From NCBI GenBank assembly GCA_028279945.1, contig JANQMT010000082.1:1-17835 (forward strand): a stretch of DNA of 17,835 nt. The letters are read 5' to 3'. Below the pieces are notes generated by a model, which saw only the letters and a program-made list of their open reading frames with translations, had not been told where the DNA came from and did no database searches. Shown here piece after piece: positions 13,217 to 17,835 of the stretch. Each line of letters starts with the position of its first letter. Position 1 is the first letter of the stretch. The position numbers and the translations under genes are program-made. Origin of the DNA: JAKSCF01 sp028279945. GTDB taxonomy: Bacteria > Bacillota > Clostridia > Peptostreptococcales > JAAYPU01.

Positions 13217-15442
13217 ATGCAAGATCAATGGAAAGGGTTTAAAGAAGGTCTTTGGCAAAGCAAGCCAGATGTAAAAGATTTCATTCAGAACAATTATACA
13301 CCTTATGAAGGTGATGCAGACTTTTTAGAAGAAGCTACAGAAAGAACAGAAAAAGTTTTTAAAACATTTCAAGCCTTACATAAAGAAGAATTAGAAAAAG
13401 GCGTATTGAACATTGATACAGAAAAAATATCAGGTATTGATCATTTTAAAGCTGGTTATATAGACAAAGAAAATGAAATCATTATAGGGCTCCAGACAGA
13501 CCAGCCATTAAAAAGAATGATGAATCCTTATGGTGGGATTCGTATGGTTCAAAGCTCTTTGGAAGCTTTTGGATATACTATGGATAAGGATTTAGAAGAA
13601 ATTTTTACAAAATATAGAAAAACACACAATCAAGGAGTTTTTGATGCTTATACAGATGAAATTAAAGCAGCAAGAAGTGTGGGCCTTATAACAGGGCTTC
13701 CTGATGCTTACGGCAGAGGGCGAATTATTGGGGACTATAGACGAATTGCATTATATGGTATTGATGTTCTAATTCAAAATAAGAAAGATGATTTAAAAAG
13801 GCTCAACACTCAATTTGATGAAGAAACCATTCGGGCAAGAGAAGAAATATCAGAACAAATACGTGCTCTAGATAAAATAAAAAAAATGGCGGATGAATAT
13901 GGTTATGATCTGTCCCAGCCAGCTTCAAATGCAAAGGAAGCCGTGCAGTGGGTGTATTTTGGATATTTGGCTGGTGTTAAGGAAAGCAATGGCGCGGCCA
14001 TGTCCTTAGGAAGAGCCAGTACATTTATTGATATTTATATTGAAAGAGATCTCAAGATAGGATTAATAACCGAGAAAGAAGCACAAGAAATTATCGACCA
14101 GTTTGTTATAAAGCTTAGAATGATTAGACACTTAAGAACACCAGAATATAATGAACTCTTTGCAGGTGATCCAAACTGGGTAACAGAGGTTATTGGAGGA
14201 ATGGGAGAAGACGGAAGAACCTTAGTAACCAAAGCGTCTTTTAGATTTATCCATACTTTGACCAATTTGTCAGCAGCACCTGAGCCTAATATGACGGTGT
14301 TATGGGCACAAGACTTACCAGATGGCTTTAAGCAGTATTGTATGGATATGTCCATAAAAACGTCTTCAATACAGTATGAAAATGATGACATCATGAGACC
14401 CATGTATGGTGATGACTATAGTATTGCATGCTGTATCTCTGCTATGAGAACAGGAAAAGAAATGCAATTTTTTGGTGCTAGGTGTAATCTGGCAAAATCT
14501 TTGCTATATGCTATTAATGGCGGTATTGATGAAATAAAGAAGGAAAAAATTATAGATGGTATTGAAAAAATCGATGAAGATGTTTTGCAATATGAGACGG
14601 TTAAAGATAATTTTTATAAAGTTATAGAAAAAGTTGCAGAGCTTTATGTGAGTGCGATGAATATTATTCATTATATGCATGATAAATACGCTTACGAGGC
14701 TGGACAAATGGCTTTGCATGATAGTATTGTAGGGCGATACATGGCTTTTGGTGTTGCAGGATTATCCATTGTATGTGATTCTTTAAGTGCTATTAAATAT
14801 GCGAAAGTTAAACCTATTAGAGAAAATGGTATTGCTGTAGACTTTGAAATTATTGGTGATTATCCTCAGTATGGAAATGATGATGATCGAGTCGATTGTA
14901 TGGGAGTAGAAGTATTAGAACAGTTTATTACGGCTCTAAGAAAAATTCCTGCATATAGAAATGCAAAGCATACCTTATCTGTTTTAACCATTACTTCTAA
15001 TATTGTATACGGTAAAAAAACTGGAGCGACACCAGATGGAAGAAAGTTAGGTGAGCCTTTTGCACCAGGAGCTAATCCTTTGCATGGAAGAGATTGTAAT
15101 GGTGCCTTGGCCTCACTGAATTCTGTAGCAAAGATTAAATATGAGAATATATGCGAAGATGGCATATCTAATACATTTACTATGGTACCTCATGCGCTAG
15201 GCAAGATGAGGAGGCATCAGATTCGTAATTTAGTAAGTATATTGGACGGCTATTTTATTCAAGGTGGTCATCACTTAAATGTGAATGTATTAGATAGAGA
15301 AATGCTTTTAGATGCAGTAGACCATCCTGAGAAATATCCCTCTTTAACCATTAGGGTGTCCGGATATGCTGTGAATTTTAATCGATTAACAAAAGAACAA
15401 CAAATGGATGTTATCAATCGGTCTTTCCACGAAAAAATATAG
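13217..15442 (+). CDS. pflB: Pyruvate formate-lyase (formate C-acetyltransferase)
   Basis: A 741-residue glycyl-radical enzyme converting pyruvate and CoA to acetyl-CoA and formate under anaerobic conditions. The adjacent catalytic cysteines are Cys405-Cys406 (SIACCISAM), the mark of true PFL rather than diol/glycerol dehydratases or hydroxyphenylacetate decarboxylase. The radical-bearing glycine is Gly716 in RVSGYAV, 25 residues from the C-terminus, with the typical NRLTKEQQMDVINRSFH end. The start at 13217 (MQDQWKGF) is chosen because GGGAGG lies 10 nt upstream and it matches the usual PFL N-terminus; an in-frame ATG at 13169 lies inside the hairpin repeat and has no ribosome site. Controlled by a ZTP riboswitch and followed 11 nt later by its activase. 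It may also cleave 2-oxobutyrate, the product of the threonine ammonia-lyase in this window. Confidence 0.97.
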   Translation: MQDQWKGFKEGLWQSKPDVKDFIQNNYTPYEGDADFLEEATERTEKVFKTFQALHKEELEKGVLNIDTEKISGIDHFKAGYIDKENEIIIGLQTDQPLKRMMNPYGGIRMVQSSLEAFGYTMDKDLEEIFTKYRKTHNQGVFDAYTDEIKAARSVGLITGLPDAYGRGRIIGDYRRIALYGIDVLIQNKKDDLKRLNTQFDEETIRAREEISEQIRALDKIKKMADEYGYDLSQPASNAKEAVQWVYFGYLAGVKESNGAAMSLGRASTFIDIYIERDLKIGLITEKEAQEIIDQFVIKLRMIRHLRTPEYNELFAGDPNWVTEVIGGMGEDGRTLVTKASFRFIHTLTNLSAAPEPNMTVLWAQDLPDGFKQYCMDMSIKTSSIQYENDDIMRPMYGDDYSIACCISAMRTGKEMQFFGARCNLAKSLLYAINGGIDEIKKEKIIDGIEKIDEDVLQYETVKDNFYKVIEKVAELYVSAMNIIHYMHDKYAYEAGQMALHDSIVGRYMAFGVAGLSIVCDSLSAIKYAKVKPIRENGIAVDFEIIGDYPQYGNDDDRVDCMGVEVLEQFITALRKIPAYRNAKHTLSVLTITSNIVYGKKTGATPDGRKLGEPFAPGANPLHGRDCNGALASLNSVAKIKYENICEDGISNTFTMVPHALGKMRRHQIRNLVSILDGYFIQGGHHLNVNVLDREMLLDAVDHPEKYPSLTIRVSGYAVNFNRLTKEQQMDVINRSFHEKI

Positions 15443-15453
15443 GAGTGGCGCAA

Positions 15454-16170
15454 ATGGGAAAGATACATTCTATTGAAACTATGGGCACCTTAGATGGACC
15501 GGGGATACGCATTATCATATATTTTCAAGGGTGCCCTTTAAGATGTGTGTATTGCCATAATCCGGACACTTGGGACGTAAAAGCCGGTATAGAGATGACT
15601 GTAGAAGAAATTGTTCGGAAGGCTGAAAGATATAAGCCGTATTTTAGTGGTCAAACAGGGGGTGTGACTTTTTCAGGAGGAGAACCTTTAATGCAGCCCG
15701 AGTTCTTAACAGCATGCCTCAAAAAATGCAAAGAAAGAGATATACACACGGCCTTAGATACATCTGGGGTAGGAAGAGGATTCTATGATGAGATTTTGAA
15801 GTATACAGATTTAGTGATACTGGATATCAAGCATCAGGAAGAAGAAATGTATCGATATATTACCAAAAGATCTATAGATGAATACTACAAGTTTAAAACC
15901 GCAATTAATAAGGTTCATCAAAAAGTGTGGCTAAAACATGTGGTTGTGCCCGGTTTGACGGATGATGAGGCTCATTTAAAAAAGTTAAAGAATGAAATTT
16001 TTTCATTTAATTGTATTGAGAAAGTAGAATTGTTACCCTATCATACTATGGGTGTTCATAAATATGAGGCGATAAATGTACCATACCCTTTAAAGGATGT
16101 TGAGGATATGGATATAGAAAAAATACAAAAGCTTCAAGAAATGCTGTTAAAATGTGACCTGCAGCAGTAA
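15454..16170 (+). CDS. pflA: Pyruvate formate-lyase-activating enzyme (radical SAM)
   Basis: A 238-residue radical SAM activase that uses a [4Fe-4S] cluster and S-adenosylmethionine to create the glycyl radical on PflB. The cluster ligands are C27, C31 and C34 (GCPLRCVYCHNPDTW, CxxxCxxC), followed by TFSGGEPLMQPEF, the GGE SAM-binding motif. Length is typical of the short PflA form without an extra ferredoxin domain. The ATG at 15454 is preferred because AGGAG (15441-15445) is 8 nt upstream and overlaps the pflB stop; a GTG at 15445 lies inside that site. It is co-transcribed with pflB. Confidence 0.96.
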   Translation: MGKIHSIETMGTLDGPGIRIIIYFQGCPLRCVYCHNPDTWDVKAGIEMTVEEIVRKAERYKPYFSGQTGGVTFSGGEPLMQPEFLTACLKKCKERDIHTALDTSGVGRGFYDEILKYTDLVILDIKHQEEEMYRYITKRSIDEYYKFKTAINKVHQKVWLKHVVVPGLTDDEAHLKKLKNEIFSFNCIEKVELLPYHTMGVHKYEAINVPYPLKDVEDMDIEKIQKLQEMLLKCDLQQ

Positions 16171-16230
16171 GGGCGTATTGCATACGCCCTTATTCACTTA
16201 TACTTAAACTATTCAGGCGTAAGCCTGAAT
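16169..16230 (+). terminator. Two hairpins after pflA
   Basis: The pflA stop codon starts a 10-bp hairpin AAGGGCGTAT/ATACGCCCTT with a 3-nt loop (16169-16178, 16182-16191). A second, perfect 8-bp hairpin ATTCAGGC/GCCTGAAT closes on a GTAA tetraloop (16211-16218, 16223-16230). Neither has a good T run, so they may be mRNA 3'-end stabilisers or weak terminators rather than classical intrinsic terminators. Confidence 0.5.
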
Positions 16231-16236
16231 AAATAC

Positions 16237-16265
16237 TTTATACAAACGGTAAAATATGCTATTAT
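16237..16265 (+). promoter_or_regulatory. Candidate promoter of the flavoprotein gene
   Basis: TTTATA (16237-16242) and TATTAT (16260-16265) are 17 bp apart, and the -10 is extended (TG-C-TATTAT). It is just after the pflA hairpins and about 60 nt before the next start codon. Confidence 0.45.
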
Positions 16266-16327
16266 TCTATATAAGGTATGGCTACAAACATATTATCTGC
16301 TAAATAGGTGATGGAAGGTGACGCTTT

Positions 16328-16879
16328 ATGAAAATAATTGCAGTTAAGTCCAGCCCCAGAAAAAATGGGAATACCAATGCAATCATTGAAAGAATATTGG
16401 AAGGTGCAGAAGAAAATGAACATCATATTTTAAGATATGATTTAGAAAATATGAATTTTAAAGGATGTAGTGCATGTAGGGCTTGTAAAGAAAACGGGAG
16501 CTTTTGTGTTATAAAAGACGACCTGACGCATTACTGGGAAGAATTGATTTCCGCAGATGTTTTAATTTGGGGTTCCCCAAATTACATGGGAACCATTAAT
16601 GGAACGCTAAAAACTTTTATTGATCGTCATTACTGTACCAAAGATAAAAGCATGAAGTCTAAGCTTCAACCTGGAAGAAAAGCCATAATGGTTTTATCCC
16701 AAGGACACTCCGACTCAAGTTATTATCTGGATAACTATCGCTTTCTTGAAAAATATTTAAAAACTCATGAAATGGATGTTGATATGGTCATTCATAGTGG
16801 ACATACGCATGCCTCGCAAGATAAAGAATTGATGGATAAAACTTACCAGATGGGTAAGGCTTTATCTGATAACGAATAA
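16328..16879 (+). CDS. Iron-sulfur flavoprotein-like NAD(P)H/FMN oxidoreductase
   Basis: A 183-residue protein of the flavodoxin-like FMN reductase family. The FMN phosphate loop is SSPRKNGNTNAI (8-19), and SPNYMGTINGTLKTFIDR contributes the second FMN loop. Residues 47-60 carry CSACRACKENGSFC, a compact Cys-x2-Cys-x2-Cys-x6-Cys pattern like the [4Fe-4S]-binding motif of archaeal and clostridial iron-sulfur flavoproteins (Isf). It is probably a soluble electron-transfer or quinone/oxygen-scavenging reductase; the substrate is unknown. Shine-Dalgarno GGAAGGTG lies 7 nt before the ATG. The methyltransferase gene follows after 40 bp, so the two may form an operon. Confidence 0.85.
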   Translation: MKIIAVKSSPRKNGNTNAIIERILEGAEENEHHILRYDLENMNFKGCSACRACKENGSFCVIKDDLTHYWEELISADVLIWGSPNYMGTINGTLKTFIDRHYCTKDKSMKSKLQPGRKAIMVLSQGHSDSSYYLDNYRFLEKYLKTHEMDVDMVIHSGHTHASQDKELMDKTYQMGKALSDNE

Positions 16880-16919
16880 AGCCATAAATAATGAACTTAA
16901 GTAGCGGGGGGAAAGTATA

Positions 16920-17462
16920 TTGAATAGGCTGAAATTGTTTTTATCTACATTTAAGAACAATAAAACATATAAGAACTATGCAGAAAATCTGAATCTAAAA
17001 GGTGATGAAGCGGTATTTGAATTAGGGAGCGGCATAGGGTATTTATCTCGGCATATTGCTAAAAGGTTACGTGATGGTGGATATTTGACTTGTGGTGATA
17101 TATCGGATGACTCTGCAGATATGTTAAAGACAATGCTTAGAAAATATAATAATGTTAATTTCTGTTTTGGCAATATTAGAAGAATGAATATAGAGTGTGA
17201 GATTTATGATAAACTCATTCTCAATGATTGTTTGGTTAATCTTTCAAAATCAGAAAGAGAATCTTACTTACGTTTTTTATTATCACTTCTTAAGACGGAT
17301 GCCAATATCTATGTTCGACAACCTATTTCTTCACAGGATGGCATCTCATCCTCAGAAGTGCGACAGCTTATGAGAGAATTAGGATTAAAGGAAGTGAACT
17401 ATGAATTTGATAAAATCAGTAAGCAGACTGTTTATTTAGCCACTTTTAAACGGAATACTTAA
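16920..17462 (+). CDS. Class I SAM-dependent methyltransferase
   Basis: A 180-residue Rossmann-fold methyltransferase. Motif I is VFELGSGIGYLS (32-43), the acidic end of strand 2 is GDISDDS (59-65), and a UbiE/ArsM-like layout follows (LILNDCLVNLSKSERESYLRFLLSLLKTDANIYVRQP). The N-terminus is short, with no added substrate domain, so the substrate (small molecule or quinone-type ring) cannot be predicted. The start is a TTG preceded by a G-rich, non-canonical ribosome site (GGGGGG, 16906-16911); this is weaker than its neighbours' sites. It ends 8 bp from the convergent small gene, with no terminator visible between them. Confidence 0.8.
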   Translation: MNRLKLFLSTFKNNKTYKNYAENLNLKGDEAVFELGSGIGYLSRHIAKRLRDGGYLTCGDISDDSADMLKTMLRKYNNVNFCFGNIRRMNIECEIYDKLILNDCLVNLSKSERESYLRFLLSLLKTDANIYVRQPISSQDGISSSEVRQLMRELGLKEVNYEFDKISKQTVYLATFKRNT

Positions 17463-17470
17463 AGGTTAAT

Positions 17471-17734
17471 TCATATTTTGTAAAGAATCCATTTGCAATC
17501 TTCGATGATATATTTAAGTTCATAAATTTTTTCTGTATTTTGGACTAGGCTCTGGCATTTATATACATACGCTCGAATACCTGCTAGTTTTTCTTCACGA
17601 ATTTCTGTGACACAATCAACCTTTATAATGGTATATGTATGATCTACATTCTTCAACCTGAATTTTAAAGGTTGAGGAATATTTTTATCTCTAAAATGTG
17701 CAATCATTTCAATCGGTTTGGAAACAATCCTCAT
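17471..17734 (-). CDS. Small conserved-looking protein of unknown function
   Basis: An 87-residue soluble protein, probably all-beta: MRIVSKPIEMIAHF, then PLKFRLKNVDHTYTIIKVDCVTEIREE, then AYVYKCQSLVQNTEKIYELKYIIEDCKWILYKI. The alternating pattern and W at the end recall small single-domain proteins annotated as DUFs (the DUF6504 type has a similar outline), but I cannot assign it. The ATG at 17734 is preferred with AAAGGAG about 11 nt upstream; a GTG at 17746 overlaps that site. A complete hairpin repeat (17752-17835) abuts the Shine-Dalgarno on its 5' side, as at ilvA and pflB. Confidence 0.65.
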   Translation of the reverse strand: MRIVSKPIEMIAHFRDKNIPQPLKFRLKNVDHTYTIIKVDCVTEIREEKLAGIRAYVYKCQSLVQNTEKIYELKYIIEDCKWILYKI

Positions 17735-17751
17735 TTCCCAAATCACTCCTT

Positions 17752-17835
17752 TGAAGCCCTAGCCAGAATTTTTAATTCTGCTTGCAGGTCTCATACAGAA
17801 ACTCTCCAGCCTCTGGCTGGCTAAGAGTTTTTCAG
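17752..17835 (-). repeat. Complete A+C hairpin repeat at the right edge
   Basis: Read on the minus strand this is one type A hairpin (17794-17835; outer AAACTCT/AGAGTTT, inner CCAGCC/GGCTGG, triloop AGA) followed directly by one type C hairpin (17752-17793; TGAGACC...TAGGGCTTCA, inner AGAATT/AATTCT, triloop AAA). It gives the likely minimal element of about 84 bp. It may extend past the window edge. Its end is directly followed by AAAGGAG, the Shine-Dalgarno of the minus-strand gene. Confidence 0.85.

Noticed and set aside
14035..15165. Minus-strand ORFs opposite pflB
   Set aside because: They lie antisense within a strongly conserved enzyme gene, lack ribosome sites and show no recognisable protein features.

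Overview
The window looks like chromosomal DNA from a low-GC, endospore-forming, anaerobic member of the Clostridia (Firmicutes). The evidence is three tandem alpha/beta-type small acid-soluble spore protein genes, an oxygen-sensitive pyruvate formate-lyase system, a 2-hydroxyacyl-CoA-dehydratase-type iron-sulfur protein with its ATPase activator, AT-rich codon use, strong Shine-Dalgarno sites and frequent GTG/TTG starts. I cannot name the genus. No transposase, integrase, tRNA, rRNA or CRISPR array is visible.

Layout. At 1-820 a terminator of an upstream gene is followed by three small SASP genes and their own terminator. At 960-4840 lie an OPA-like MFS transporter and a full-length U32-family protein, with a curious leader at the start of the U32 gene. 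At 4835-6820 on the minus strand is a tight two-gene operon: a double-cubane-cluster/2-hydroxyacyl-CoA dehydratase-like protein and its ATPase reductase. At 6959-8162 on the minus strand are a glycerophosphodiester phosphodiesterase and a small one-helix membrane protein with a coiled coil. At 8281-8822 there is a non-coding array of modular hairpin repeats leading into the threonine ammonia-lyase gene. At 10139-11808 on the minus strand are an acetate/succinate-type (SatP/YaaH) transporter and a cation diffusion facilitator. At 12036-12926 is a diguanylate cyclase. At 12947-16170 a ZTP (pfl) riboswitch with an intrinsic terminator leads into pflB-pflA. At 16328-17462 are an iron-sulfur-flavoprotein-like oxidoreductase and a small methyltransferase. 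At 17471-17734 on the minus strand is a small unknown protein, preceded by another complete copy of the hairpin repeat at the window edge.

Functional picture. Much of the window fits anaerobic fermentation: threonine ammonia-lyase makes 2-oxobutyrate, pyruvate formate-lyase makes acetyl-CoA plus formate, and a YaaH-type carrier can move acetate. The two-gene Fe-S/ATPase operon probably performs a very low-potential reduction. The ZTP riboswitch ties PFL expression to folate/one-carbon status, since PFL supplies formate.

The most unusual signal is the hairpin repeat family. Its units have a near-constant outer stem and a variable but self-complementary inner stem closed by a purine triloop. 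Units lie directly upstream of the Shine-Dalgarno sites of three separate genes (ilvA-like, pflB and the small gene at the right edge), always in the orientation of the gene. The large array contains a perfect 95-bp direct repeat and tandem half-units. I do not recognise this family. It is either a mobile/REP-like element or a 5'-UTR RNA element.
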